DNA of 64,000 nucleotides from CAZKZZ01 sp964557375 (GTDB taxonomy: Bacteria; Spirochaetota; Spirochaetia; SPDA01; CAZJBZ01). The stretch lies in NCBI GenBank assembly GCA_964557375.1, contig CAZKZZ010000001.1, forward strand, positions 30,842 through 94,841. The letters run 5' to 3'. A program made the position numbers and the translations under genes. Each line of letters starts with the position of its first letter. Positions within the stretch are counted from its first letter, which is position 1. This document shows positions 43,081 through 52,379 of the stretch, in pieces. The notes below the pieces were generated by a model. It was given only the letters and a program-made list of their open reading frames with translations, was not told the DNA's origin and did not search any database.

Positions 43081-43102
43081 CCCATATTTCTGACTCTATT
43101 TG

Positions 43103-43130
43103 TTGACATTTTTAGTCGATTCCATAGAAT
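43103..43130 (+). promoter_or_regulatory. Promoter of ilvBN
   Basis: A perfect TTGACA at 43103-43108, 16 bp and TAGAAT (5 of 6) at 43125-43130. The gene starts at 43196 after an AGGAG at 43185-43189; the leader is about 60 nt, without a clear attenuator. Confidence 0.7.
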
Positions 43131-43195
43131 CAACCTAAGAGAAGAGGGTTTCAGCGTCTTTGACCTCAGGTGCATGAAGCCCCCAGGAGTAAGTA

Positions 43196-44857
43196 ATGAA
43201 GAAAGGGAAATTAAGCGGAGCTAAGGCTCTCATTACCGCATTGGAAAAACAAGGGGTAGAACTGATCTTCGGGTATCCGGGAGGAGCTACCCTTCCTATC
43301 TATGATGAACTGGCGAAATCTTCCATCCGGCACGTTCTGCCTCGCCACGAACAGGGAGCAGCCCATATGGCCGACGGATACGCCAGAATTACCGGAAAAG
43401 TCGGCGTCTGTATGGCAACCAGCGGCCCCGGTTCTACCAATTTGGTTACGGGTATCGCGACTGCTTATATGGACTCTTCTCCGATTATTGCCATCACCGG
43501 GCAGGTCCCCCGTTACATGATCGGCAACGATGCGTTTCAAGAAGTTGACACGAGCGGGATTACCATCCCTATTACAAAACACAATTATCTCGTACAGCAT
43601 GCAAAAGAGATTCCCGAAATTATCGAAGAAGCATTTTATCTCGCATCGACAGGCAGAAAGGGACCGATAGTTATCGATATTCCCAAGGACATACAAACGG
43701 AGACTTTTTCGAGCGAACAGGCAAAAAGTATTTCCTTAGAAGGCTATAAACCCACAACGAAAGGCCATTCCGGACAGATCAAACGGGCGGCAACCCTGCT
43801 GAAACGGGCACAACGGCCGCTTCTTATCGCGGGCGGAGGGGTGTTTCACAGCAATGCTACGGAAGCTTTACAGAGATTAGTGGAGAAGTTCTCAATGCCG
43901 GTAGCCTATACGTTGATGGGAAAATCGGTCTTTCCCAACAGCCATCCTCTCTGTTTAGGCCTTCTCGGATACCACGGCAGGGTAGAATCGAACAGTGCGG
44001 TACTGCATGCTGATGTCATCCTTGCAGTAGGGACGAGATTCGGGGACCGTTCCACCGGACCGGTCAACAGTTACGCTCCGCATGCGCAGATCATTCACAT
44101 CGATATCGATCCTGCCGAAATAAGCAAGAATATCGACGCCCATCTCCCCATCGTGGGAGACGCAAATAATATCCTGCCTCTTCTTACCGAACAGCTGCCC
44201 GAAACCAAACACGACGAGTGGCTCGAGCTGCTCAAGAAAACCGCGGAAGAGCACCCCTTGAAAGGGAATATGACCGGAGTTACTATTCCCAATATTCTAC
44301 GCATCCTCAAACAGGTGGCACCGGACCCCATTCTGGTGACCGACGTGGGAAAACATCAGATTTTTTCAGCTCATTATTTTCCGATAGACGCTCCCCGATG
44401 TTTCATCTCTTCCGGAGGTTTGGGCACTATGGGTTTCGGGGCACCCGCGGCAATCGGAGCAAAAGCGAGTAATCCCTCCAAACCGGTTGTTGCCGTTGTT
44501 GGAGACGGATCTTTTATCATGACCTGTCAGGAGATCGCGGCCGCCGTAGAGGAGAAGTTTCCGGTCGTCGTCCTGGTTATGAACGACTACTGCCTGGGGA
44601 TGATCAAACAGCTGCAGGACTCATTTTACGGGAAACGACATGAATCGTGCGGTTTGGGTCGTTCCGTCGACTATGCCAAGCTCGCGGAAAGCATGGGCGG
44701 TGTCGGTATCCGTGTAACGGAAGAATCGCAGATCGAACCGGCCATCAGGACAGGTCTGGATGAAGAGAGGATTACGGTAATCGACTGTATACTCGAAGAC
44801 ACCTCTCACATTTACCCGATGGTAACAGGAAAATCTCTTTCGGAATACCAGGAATAG
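43196..44857 (+). CDS. ilvB: Acetolactate synthase, large subunit
   Basis: The catalytic subunit of acetohydroxyacid synthase, 553 residues. It makes acetolactate or acetohydroxybutyrate from pyruvate for valine, leucine and isoleucine, and so also supplies 2-ketoisovalerate for PanB. Features are the catalytic Glu in LPRHEQGAAHMADGYAR near residue 47, the TPP site GDGSFIMTCQEIA near 440, and FAD-type regions in between. The start has an ideal AGGAG 6 nt upstream, and the regulatory subunit follows at 19 bp. Confidence 0.95.
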   Translation: MKKGKLSGAKALITALEKQGVELIFGYPGGATLPIYDELAKSSIRHVLPRHEQGAAHMADGYARITGKVGVCMATSGPGSTNLVTGIATAYMDSSPIIAITGQVPRYMIGNDAFQEVDTSGITIPITKHNYLVQHAKEIPEIIEEAFYLASTGRKGPIVIDIPKDIQTETFSSEQAKSISLEGYKPTTKGHSGQIKRAATLLKRAQRPLLIAGGGVFHSNATEALQRLVEKFSMPVAYTLMGKSVFPNSHPLCLGLLGYHGRVESNSAVLHADVILAVGTRFGDRSTGPVNSYAPHAQIIHIDIDPAEISKNIDAHLPIVGDANNILPLLTEQLPETKHDEWLELLKKTAEEHPLKGNMTGVTIPNILRILKQVAPDPILVTDVGKHQIFSAHYFPIDAPRCFISSGGLGTMGFGAPAAIGAKASNPSKPVVAVVGDGSFIMTCQEIAAAVEEKFPVVVLVMNDYCLGMIKQLQDSFYGKRHESCGLGRSVDYAKLAESMGGVGIRVTEESQIEPAIRTGLDEERITVIDCILEDTSHIYPMVTGKSLSEYQE

Positions 44858-44876
44858 CGGCAGAGGAGAAAAAGTA

Positions 44877-45371
44877 ATGAGACATACCATTTCAATTTTG
44901 TGTGATGATACGCCGGGGGTAATGACTCGAATATCCGGACTCTTTTCGAGAAGGGGGTTCAATATCGAAAGCCTCACCGTCGGACATACCGAAACTCCTG
45001 GAAAAAGCCGGTTCACTATTGTGGTCAAAGGGGACGACCGCGTACTCGAACAGGTGAGGAAACAGCTGCAGAAACTGATTCATGTTATCAAGGCATGGGA
45101 CATAAAACAGGAAAATTGCGTGGAGCGGGAACATGCATTGATAAAACTGAAAGTCGAAGACATGCAGAGGGCCGAAATTCTGCAGATCATCACCGCTGTG
45201 CAGGCCCGGATTATCGACTCTACGGAGACGATCTGGACATTGGAGGTAACGGGCGACACCAATATGGTGGACAACGCATTCAATCTGTTCAAGAATTATC
45301 GGATTCTCGAATCTATTCGCACCGGGAAACTCGCCCTGGAACGCGGTGCGGGGAAGTTTGGTGTCTCTTAA
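44877..45371 (+). CDS. ilvN: Acetolactate synthase, small regulatory subunit
   Basis: A 164-residue regulatory subunit with an N-terminal ACT domain (HTISILCDDTPGVMTRISGLFSRRGFNIESLTVG) that binds valine and the second ACT-like half after residue 80. Length and position directly after ilvB fit well. It activates the large subunit and confers feedback inhibition. Confidence 0.95.
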   Translation: MRHTISILCDDTPGVMTRISGLFSRRGFNIESLTVGHTETPGKSRFTIVVKGDDRVLEQVRKQLQKLIHVIKAWDIKQENCVEREHALIKLKVEDMQRAEILQIITAVQARIIDSTETIWTLEVTGDTNMVDNAFNLFKNYRILESIRTGKLALERGAGKFGVS

Positions 45372-45376
45372 TAAGC

Positions 45377-45414
45377 CCGATCGATCGGCCCGACTAGTCG
45401 GCCCGGCTCTTCGG
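45377..45414. repeat. Three tandem 12-bp palindromes between ilvN and protease gene
   Basis: CCGATCGATCGG, CCGACTAGTCGG and the near-palindrome CCGGCTCTTCGG follow each other with a 13-bp period. They start 5 bp after the ilvN stop and run into the 3' end of the convergent M16 protease gene. They may act as a bidirectional transcript end without a T-run. Confidence 0.65.
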
Positions 45415-48276
45415 GTAGAGGATTACCTCTACATGTCGGTCTTCAGGAAACACTTCCCGGGCCATCTCGAGGATCTTCTCCCCAGTGAGGCGCTCGACGA
45501 GCTGCTTGTACTGCGTGATCTTCTCGAATGCAAGCCCGTAGCGGTGGTAGCTTTCCAAACTGCTGAGCCAGAAACGGTTCTCCTCGAGACCGTTTTCATG
45601 CGAACGTTTCTGGATCTCCTTCGTCTTGGTAATGTAACGCTCTTCGGGAGGGGAATCCTTTAATGAACCGATCTCATCAAACACGAGTGTGGCGAGCTCT
45701 TCCGCCCTATCAGGATCACACCCAAAGGTTATTGTGATCTCATATTCTTCATCAGGATATTTGGCTGCAGAGGCACGCACACTTACATTGTATGTTCCTC
45801 CGGCTTCTTCCCGTACCGACTCCCGCAGTTTAAAATCGAGTATCTTACTCAGAGAGCTGAGCAGATACTGCCGATTTCTGCTCCAGGGAAACTCTCCGCC
45901 GAAGGCGATACCCACAAAACTTTTCGGTTCCATCCCGCTGTACACTTCCTGTTCCACCGTGGACGCGGGAAAATCTATGTTTCGGTCCTTCCAGGTCTCT
46001 TTCTCTCCGCTTCCGGGAAGAGCTGCTAAATACGTTGTCACAAGCGGCTCGACCATCTCTTTAGAGAACGCTCCGGTAAAAAAGAAAGTAAAATCCCCCC
46101 CGTCGGCAAACCGTTCTCTGTACACCCTGTAGGCGGTCTCCATATCCACCTCTTCGAGCCGCTCTGTGGTCCAAGGCCGGGCACGGAAGTGGCCGCCGGT
46201 TGTAGCTTCTCTAAAAGCATCCATAAACGCGGCTTCGGGGTTGGATTCTCTGTTTTTTAGTACTCCCCGCAGCCGATTCATATAGGTGTTGAAGGCGGAT
46301 TCATCCTTTCTCGGGTCGGTCATATACAGATACACCAGTTCCAGCAAAGTCTGCAGATCTTTGGAAGCCGCTTTCCCGGAAAACCCTTCTCCGGTCCGCC
46401 CGATATACGGTGATACACGAACATTTTTCCCTGCAAGCAGTTTCTCCATTTCGATTAGTGAATAGTCCCCTAGGCCGCTGTTATTAATGATCGAAGCGGC
46501 CAACTGGGCAGAAACGTACGCATCATCGGAAACCAGCGAGGTCCCCCCGGGAGAAAAGGCGGAAAAAAGCACTTCATTTTCTTTGAAATCGGTCGGTTTG
46601 AGAACAACCGTAGCTCCATTGGACAGGGTCCATTCATAGACACCCAAATCCGGATATTCCTTCTCCGAGACGACCCTTCCCGGTACCGGTTTATCGGGCA
46701 GCAGCTCCTTCCCCGTTGTCGTATCGGTATACGGCTCTACTTCCATCTCGGAAGCACTGTCCAAAACGGCGGCCAAGGCTTCTTCACCGGGAAACGTAAC
46801 GCCTTCGGTCTCGGGACCGGTAACGAGCACGACCCTGTTAATGTCGGAAATGAGTGAACCCGCGACCTTGTTTACATCTTCTACCGTTATTGCGTCTGCA
46901 AATTGTTTAAACAGTGCATATTCATACTCTATTCCCGGAATTATTGAGTCTTCTACAAAATGCTGCGTATAGCTGTCTGCAAAAGAGGCCGACTCCGTAG
47001 TATTCCGCTCCTTATATGCATTCTCAAACGAAGCACGCATCTCCTTTCTTACTCTCTCGAGTTCACCGTCGGTAAACCCATGCTGTTTTATTCGTTCAGC
47101 TTCCCGTAGGAGCGCGTTCATTCCTGCCTCGACCTTTCCCTCTTCGACCATGGCGGCAAGCTGATACATCGTTTTGGTGAGCACCGGATTACTGTACGAT
47201 GAGACACCGTAGAGAAAGGGAGGATTATCCGAATGGGTAAGCTCATTGAGCCGGTGGTTTACCATCCGGTTATAAAACATCCGAACGATCATCTTTCGGT
47301 AATCCGCGACAGTACGAATTTTTTCAGGATCGTGTTTATAAGTCAATTTGACGACTGTACTCGTAGCTTCAGGGTCGGTAGCAATCGAAAAAAGTGTTTT
47401 TTCATGATCAGGGACGGGGTATACTGTTCTCTTGCGGAGGTCCCGAGGCGTTTCGAGCATGCCGAACTGCTGTTTTATCTTTTTCTCTATAGCACCTGCA
47501 TCGAAATCTCCCACTGCAATTACCGCCATCAGATCGGGCCTGTACCAATCCTCGTAGAACCTCTCGATTGTGGCATAATCCGCGTTTCTGATGATCTCCA
47601 CCTCTCCTATGGGAAGCCGCTCGGCATACCTCGATCCCTTGAACAGTACCGGAAAGTACTCTTGGCGCATCCTCGCTTGAGCACCTCTTCCTAACCGCCA
47701 CTCTTCCACAATAACGCCCCGCTCCTTATCGATCTCTTTGTGGTCGAAACTGATCAAGTGGGCCCAATCCTCGAGTACCTGAAAGGCGTTGTCCATTACC
47801 TCAGGCTCGTTTGCTGGTACGTTCAGTTTGTACACGGTCCGGTCAAAACCGGTAAATGCGTTTATCTCCGGACCGAACCGCATACCGGTCGATTCTAAAT
47901 AGTCGATAAGCTCCTGTTTCTCGAAATGTTTGGTCCCATTGAATGCCATATGTTCCACGAAGTGGGCGAGGCCGAGCTGATCTTCATCTTCCAGTATGGA
48001 CCCGGCAAAGACGACAAGGCGAAGTACCGCTTCATCGGCCGGCTTTGAGTTTTCCCGAACATAGTAGGTCAACCCGTTGGGAAGTGTACCCCGTTTTACG
48101 TGCGGATCTACGGGAACCGGATCGCTCGGTTCGAATGTTTTATGTTCGGGCGATATCGGATACGGTTCTTTCGATCCCGCAGCCCCAACAAACGGTACTA
48201 CAATCACTATAAGAAAAAGAGCAGGTAAAAGTGCACTTACTCTCGGAAGTGAGCGAAATCGCGTTATGTTAATCAT
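45394..48276 (-). CDS. M16-family (pitrilysin-type) zinc protease, exported
   Basis: A 960-residue double-length M16 protease. A signal peptide occupies about residues 1-32 (ALLPALFLIVIVVPFVGAAG). The zinc motif is HFVEHMAFNG (HxxEH) near residue 107, with the third ligand Glu in the ERGVIVEEWR segment about 75 residues on. The second half has the inactive M16 domain usual in the family. It would work in the periplasm or at the outer membrane on peptides. The start has AAGGAC 6 nt before it. Its 3' end holds the tandem palindrome array. Confidence 0.9.
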   Translation of the reverse strand: MINITRFRSLPRVSALLPALFLIVIVVPFVGAAGSKEPYPISPEHKTFEPSDPVPVDPHVKRGTLPNGLTYYVRENSKPADEAVLRLVVFAGSILEDEDQLGLAHFVEHMAFNGTKHFEKQELIDYLESTGMRFGPEINAFTGFDRTVYKLNVPANEPEVMDNAFQVLEDWAHLISFDHKEIDKERGVIVEEWRLGRGAQARMRQEYFPVLFKGSRYAERLPIGEVEIIRNADYATIERFYEDWYRPDLMAVIAVGDFDAGAIEKKIKQQFGMLETPRDLRKRTVYPVPDHEKTLFSIATDPEATSTVVKLTYKHDPEKIRTVADYRKMIVRMFYNRMVNHRLNELTHSDNPPFLYGVSSYSNPVLTKTMYQLAAMVEEGKVEAGMNALLREAERIKQHGFTDGELERVRKEMRASFENAYKERNTTESASFADSYTQHFVEDSIIPGIEYEYALFKQFADAITVEDVNKVAGSLISDINRVVLVTGPETEGVTFPGEEALAAVLDSASEMEVEPYTDTTTGKELLPDKPVPGRVVSEKEYPDLGVYEWTLSNGATVVLKPTDFKENEVLFSAFSPGGTSLVSDDAYVSAQLAASIINNSGLGDYSLIEMEKLLAGKNVRVSPYIGRTGEGFSGKAASKDLQTLLELVYLYMTDPRKDESAFNTYMNRLRGVLKNRESNPEAAFMDAFREATTGGHFRARPWTTERLEEVDMETAYRVYRERFADGGDFTFFFTGAFSKEMVEPLVTTYLAALPGSGEKETWKDRNIDFPASTVEQEVYSGMEPKSFVGIAFGGEFPWSRNRQYLLSSLSKILDFKLRESVREEAGGTYNVSVRASAAKYPDEEYEITITFGCDPDRAEELATLVFDEIGSLKDSPPEERYITKTKEIQKRSHENGLEENRFWLSSLESYHRYGLAFEKITQYKQLVERLTGEKILEMAREVFPEDRHVEVILYPKSRAD

Positions 48277-48285
48277 AATTGTCCT

Positions 48286-49557
48286 TTATTGTTTTCTCAT
48301 GTTTGTGTTCCACCACAGTCGTATGGTATCCCAGGCTACCCGAAAGGGGGACCCTCGTTCAACCGATTGTTCGGCCACCAGGTCAAACCGCTCTACCTCC
48401 ATATTGTCCGCGGATACGGTGAGCACACCGATTTTCTCTCCCTCCCGTTTGGGAGCTTCCAGGTTCTTTTCGAGTTCTACGGAGGTCTGCAACCTGTTCT
48501 CGAGTTCCCGCTCTACGGTTACAACAACTTTGCGGCCGGGTGCAACAGGTATGGTCCTCTCCCTGCCCTTCCAAATAGAGACCGGCTCTAAATCGAGGTT
48601 TTTAGGCTCCACCGTTACAAAATTGTTAAAACCGTAGTCGAGCAGGGCAGCACCATCACGGGCCGTCCCTTCGAGCCCCGCCCGGGGTGTCGAACCTTCT
48701 CCTCCGAGCAGTACCCCGATCAGCCGCATACCGTTTTTCTCCGCGGTAAGGGCGAGGTTGAACCCCGATTCATCAATATAGCCCGTTTTCAAACCATCGA
48801 CACCGGGGTACCGCCACAGAAGGAGGTTTCGATTGTACTGAGTGATGGCGCCCCCTCCTCGAGCCGCATCAGTTTCGGGGAGATTTTTATTTTTGGGATA
48901 GGTAAACTGTTTTAGAGAATGAATTTTTTCCAACGACTGAGGATGCTCTCTTACGTATATCCTGCAGAACCGGGCAAACTCGAGAGGGGTAATCCGGTTT
49001 CGCGCGCTTAGGCCCGCCGCATCTTCGAAATGCAATGAGGGAAGCCCGAGGCGGCCAGCCTCCCGGTTCATCAGAGTTACAAAATCGGATACACTTTCTC
49101 CTCCGTAGAGCGCTGCCGCTACCGCTGCATCATTGCCTGAACAGACGGCAAGCCCTTTCATAATTTCGAGCAGGGTAACCCGTTGTCCGGGGCCTAAAAA
49201 CATCAAGGAAGAACGGGGGGGCATGCGTGAGGCATACGCCTCTTCCGGGATGTCCACAACATCATTTTCAGAAATATCTCCGCTTTTAATTTTTTTCTGC
49301 AGGATGTGGAGCGTCATCAGTTTGGTTAGAGAAGCAGGCGGAATTACTCTGTCCGGATTTTTAGAAAAGAGCACCTTTCCGGTAGTAAAATCCATTAATA
49401 CTGCTGCTTCCACATCCACCTGAAGGGGAAAGGTGGTGACATTAGTCCCCGGGACATTAGTCTCAGAGACTTTCGGGTCCGCCCGCGTCAGTGGGACGGC
49501 AGAGAACAGAATCAGAGCAGCTGCTAATAGCGGTATAATCTTTCGCGCAGATCTCAT
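48286..49557 (-). CDS. D-alanyl-D-alanine carboxypeptidase (DacA/DacF type)
   Basis: A penicillin-binding carboxypeptidase of about 423 residues that trims the D-Ala from peptidoglycan stems. The signal peptide starts at the ATG at 49557 (MRSARKIIPLLAAALILFSAVPL), preferred over the TTG at 49578. The active-site motifs are SLTK near residue 72, SGN near 130 and KTG near 240. The C-terminal 120 residues are the beta-rich PBP5-type domain. It follows the thioredoxin fusion gene closely. Confidence 0.9.
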   Translation of the reverse strand: MRSARKIIPLLAAALILFSAVPLTRADPKVSETNVPGTNVTTFPLQVDVEAAVLMDFTTGKVLFSKNPDRVIPPASLTKLMTLHILQKKIKSGDISENDVVDIPEEAYASRMPPRSSLMFLGPGQRVTLLEIMKGLAVCSGNDAAVAAALYGGESVSDFVTLMNREAGRLGLPSLHFEDAAGLSARNRITPLEFARFCRIYVREHPQSLEKIHSLKQFTYPKNKNLPETDAARGGGAITQYNRNLLLWRYPGVDGLKTGYIDESGFNLALTAEKNGMRLIGVLLGGEGSTPRAGLEGTARDGAALLDYGFNNFVTVEPKNLDLEPVSIWKGRERTIPVAPGRKVVVTVERELENRLQTSVELEKNLEAPKREGEKIGVLTVSADNMEVERFDLVAEQSVERGSPFRVAWDTIRLWWNTNMRKQ

Positions 49558-49579
49558 ATGAGTATGATTATCGGTCAAA

Positions 49580-50866
49580 TTATTGCAGTTCTTTCGAAAT
49601 AGTCATTGCCGCGATCGTACCGTCCGCTGCAGCGGTGGTGATCTGCCGGAACAGCTTACTCTTCACATCTCCTGCCGCGTACACATCGGGAATGTTGGTC
49701 CGCATAAAATCATCGGTTTTTATATATCCCCATTCATCGAGGTCGAGCTCATTCCGGAACCCTTCGAGATTCGGAATAAATCCTACGAATACAAAAACCC
49801 CATTGGTCTTCAGGCTGGAATACTCTTTTGTCCTGAGATTTTCCACCACGACTTCCATATCCATGGTCCCGTTTTTCCGAAACTCTCTCGGCTCATGCTC
49901 GAAGAGAAAGTTTACCTTTTCTTCGGCGAAAATCTGTTCCTGAGCGAGTTTATTGGCCTGCAGTTCGGCAAACTGATGTACTACGGTGATCTTCTTTGCG
50001 AACTTGGCTAAAAAAAGAGATTCCTCGATTGCGGAGTTCCCTCCGCCTATGACGATGATCTCCTTGTCTTGATAGTACTTGCCGTCACAGGTCGCGCAGT
50101 AGGAGATACCGTTACCGCGGTATTCCATCTCTCCTTTGAGACCTAAAGGACGGGGGGAAGAACCGGTAGCAATAATGACCTTTTTCGCCTTGATCGTCTC
50201 GTATCCGTCTACGATAACAGTTTTGTTTTTCAAATCGACCGAAGTGACATCCACAGCGACTCGATACTCGACACCTGCAGCTTTGGTCTGCTCACTCATA
50301 AAATGCGCGAGCATCATTCCCGCCTGGGGTTCCACGAATCCGGGATAGTTGGAGACCTGATGGGTTGTCGACACATATCCTCCCGGAAGCCCGATATCCA
50401 CGAGGACCGTCTTGATATGGGCCTGGGCAAGATAGATGCCGGCGGTAAGCCCCGCGGGACCGCCTCCGAGAATAATCACATCACACTCGGTCTGTACCGG
50501 TTTGATCGAATCCCGAAGCTCTGCTTCCCGCTCAGCAGGGAGCAAATTTTCCAGATTAGTTTGAAGGTCGGACCGTTTGATACCGCCGGTAAGCCTCTCC
50601 CCCGTTTCTTTTCCATCTTTATAGAAAATGACCGTGGGAGAGCCGGTGACCCCGAGCGATTCAGCCAGGTCCCTGTTCCCCTGACGAAATATTTTGAGAA
50701 ACGTAATATCGTCTCCGTAGACTTCACTCAAACCTTCATATTTCGACGCAAGCGCCTCACAGGGCGGGCATTCCGTGGAATAGAAATCCAGCACGACGCC
50801 GCCTTTAATTTCTAAAACTTCTTTGTTGAACTGTTTTGCTTCAATTTCTTTAATATTTCCTGCCAT
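49580..50866 (-). CDS. Thioredoxin-thioredoxin reductase fusion
   Basis: A 428-residue fusion protein. Residues 1-about 105 are a thioredoxin with the active site CPPC (FYSTECPPCEAL) instead of CGPC, and the cis-Pro segment GVTGSPTVIFYKDG. Residues about 125-428 are a flavin thioredoxin reductase: GGGPAGLTAGIYLAQ near 133, the redox CATC near 258, and VYAAGDVKS at the FAD end. In the known mycobacterial fusion the order is reversed, with reductase first. SD sequence GAGGAG lies 8 nt before the ATG. It follows the radical SAM/SPASM gene by 28 bp and may keep cysteines reduced for that pathway. Confidence 0.92.
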   Translation of the reverse strand: MAGNIKEIEAKQFNKEVLEIKGGVVLDFYSTECPPCEALASKYEGLSEVYGDDITFLKIFRQGNRDLAESLGVTGSPTVIFYKDGKETGERLTGGIKRSDLQTNLENLLPAEREAELRDSIKPVQTECDVIILGGGPAGLTAGIYLAQAHIKTVLVDIGLPGGYVSTTHQVSNYPGFVEPQAGMMLAHFMSEQTKAAGVEYRVAVDVTSVDLKNKTVIVDGYETIKAKKVIIATGSSPRPLGLKGEMEYRGNGISYCATCDGKYYQDKEIIVIGGGNSAIEESLFLAKFAKKITVVHQFAELQANKLAQEQIFAEEKVNFLFEHEPREFRKNGTMDMEVVVENLRTKEYSSLKTNGVFVFVGFIPNLEGFRNELDLDEWGYIKTDDFMRTNIPDVYAAGDVKSKLFRQITTAAADGTIAAMTISKELQ

Positions 50867-50894
50867 CTGTTATCTCCTCATTCCTTCTTCGTTT

Positions 50895-52193
50895 TCACTT
50901 TTCGTTTGAAAAGTAGAGGGAGAGCCCGAGTTCGAGTTCCTCTCGGATTGGTCGGCAATCCGGTGAAAGCAGGTCTCCGTTTTTGTTCTTTGCTACAGCC
51001 GCACATCCGCCTCCGCAAGCGAGTTGAACAGGACAGTCCGAACATTCGGCTATGGTCGTTACATCCCGTTCCTCCCACTGTTCCACCTTCTCCTCATCAA
51101 GGGAGACCCGCGGATAAAAGGTTCCCAGCTGTTCATCCGTTTTTCCGACAGTCGCAGTACAAGAATAGATCTTTCCGGTATAATCAAACGCCCACTCACT
51201 CTTGCATCCGGGGCAGCTGTCGTACAGAGGGTCCGGCAGTGTACCGTTGTCGGCAAGATATCGGGAAACAGAAAAAGCGGGGCGGTGGAAATCGAGCAGT
51301 GCCGGATAATCGTTTACCATATCGTAGAGGGTCTTCTGAAGCTCAGATCTGGTAAACAGGTGGTCCTGTTTTGAGCGGCAGTAATGGAGCTCGTAGTTTC
51401 TCCCCAGCTGGGTCTTGACAAGCGGGTTGTCCGTCCACCCCTTCTCTTTTGCAAACGCGGCCAAAGCGGGAAGATCGGTGATATTCTCTTTATCTACGAC
51501 GACGCGGATATTCACAGGAAACCCCGCATCCAGAGCCCCGTCTATGCCCTGAACAATGCGGGTGAAGGTCCCTTCCCCTTTTTTTGAAGGGCGCCTGCGG
51601 TTGTGGACAGTTTCAGTACCGTCGAGAGTGACTTGTACTTCCCGAATCGAATGCTTCTCGAGCAGTTCGGTGTACTCCGCAAGGTGATAACCGTTGGTCA
51701 CAATAGCGGTGTCAAGGCCCCGTTCTCCGGCCCCCTTTAAGAAATAGGCGATCAAATCTTTGTACTGATTACCCGGAAGAAGGGGTTCCCCTCCAAAAAG
51801 GGTGATATATTTGTCTCTCCCTGCAAACGTACTGTCTATGTATGCATAAAAAGAATCGATTACTTCTTTCGTCAGTGACCCCGCTTCCGGAGGATATCCG
51901 TCCTGATAGCAGTAGGAACAGGAAAAATTGCAGGCGTAGGTGGGTACAAAAAAAATCTGTATTTCCGAATCATCCCGAGCATCGAGAAAATCGAGATACT
52001 TGTTTCTGTAAGCAAGCTGTTCTTCCTTTTCGTCTGCAAGATATCCTTTCGCGTGAAGGAGCTCAGTGTCTATAGTATTGAGTTCGGCCTCATCCCGAGA
52101 AAGCAGGTCGACGTTTCCGGAGAGTAAATTACAGATGAAGTACTCATTACGTCCGTGTATTTTTGATTGGATATTGTGTTTCGAGTAATTCAT
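50895..52193 (-). CDS. Radical SAM/SPASM peptide-modifying enzyme
   Basis: A 432-residue enzyme with CNFSCSYC (CX3CX2C) near residue 90 for the radical SAM cluster, FGGEPLLPG for SAM, and a C-terminal SPASM domain with many cysteines (CPGCKSEW, YSCTATVG, ECSDCPVQLACGGGCAAV and a last Cys in SPDCRPI), enough for two auxiliary clusters. The N-terminal about 80 residues lack cysteines and could bind a leader peptide. SPASM enzymes most often alter ribosomal peptides, and a 31-residue peptide gene lies just upstream. I cannot assign a named maturase family. Confidence 0.88.
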   Translation of the reverse strand: MNYSKHNIQSKIHGRNEYFICNLLSGNVDLLSRDEAELNTIDTELLHAKGYLADEKEEQLAYRNKYLDFLDARDDSEIQIFFVPTYACNFSCSYCYQDGYPPEAGSLTKEVIDSFYAYIDSTFAGRDKYITLFGGEPLLPGNQYKDLIAYFLKGAGERGLDTAIVTNGYHLAEYTELLEKHSIREVQVTLDGTETVHNRRRPSKKGEGTFTRIVQGIDGALDAGFPVNIRVVVDKENITDLPALAAFAKEKGWTDNPLVKTQLGRNYELHYCRSKQDHLFTRSELQKTLYDMVNDYPALLDFHRPAFSVSRYLADNGTLPDPLYDSCPGCKSEWAFDYTGKIYSCTATVGKTDEQLGTFYPRVSLDEEKVEQWEERDVTTIAECSDCPVQLACGGGCAAVAKNKNGDLLSPDCRPIREELELGLSLYFSNEK

Positions 52194-52221
52194 ATCATCT
52201 CTTTGTCTTCATGAATGATAG

Positions 52222-52246
52222 ACGCTGCAGGGTAGACCTGCAGCGT
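52222..52246 (-). other. Strong hairpin between peptide gene and radical SAM gene
   Basis: ACGCTGCAGG and CCTGCAGCGT form a perfect 10-bp stem with a 5-nt loop. It lies 24 bp after the stop of the peptide gene and ends 29 bp before the radical SAM start. On the transcribed minus strand a T-run precedes the stem and none follows, so a typical terminator is not supported; a role in mRNA processing or in setting the ratio of peptide to enzyme is more likely. Confidence 0.7.
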
Positions 52247-52269
52247 AAAAAAAGTTTTGTAGCAATTGT

Positions 52270-52365
52270 TTAATCGTGACAGCCGGCTACAATTTTAGAC
52301 TGTTTAGCGCAGCATTGCGCCTGATCAGCCTTTCGGGCTGCCTTTTTGCTGATGAGTGATCTCAT
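52270..52365 (-). CDS. 31-residue cysteine-containing peptide, possible RiPP precursor
   Basis: A small gene of 31 codons: it starts MRSLISKKAARK and ends KIVAGCHD, with a CC pair at residues 18-19 and a Cys at 29. A very good AGAGGAG ribosome site stands 8 nt before the ATG, which supports it as a true gene. The N-terminal half is basic and could be a leader; the C-terminal half holds the three cysteines. It lies 14 bp after the ArsM-like gene and is followed by the hairpin and the radical SAM/SPASM gene. I do not recognise a family. A metal-binding peptide unrelated to modification is the alternative. Confidence 0.65.
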   Translation of the reverse strand: MRSLISKKAARKADQAQCCAKQSKIVAGCHD

Positions 52366-52379
52366 GCGAACAACTCCTC

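Noticed and set aside
52222..52246. Intrinsic terminator for the peptide gene
   Set aside because: On the transcribed strand the T-run comes before the stem, not after it.
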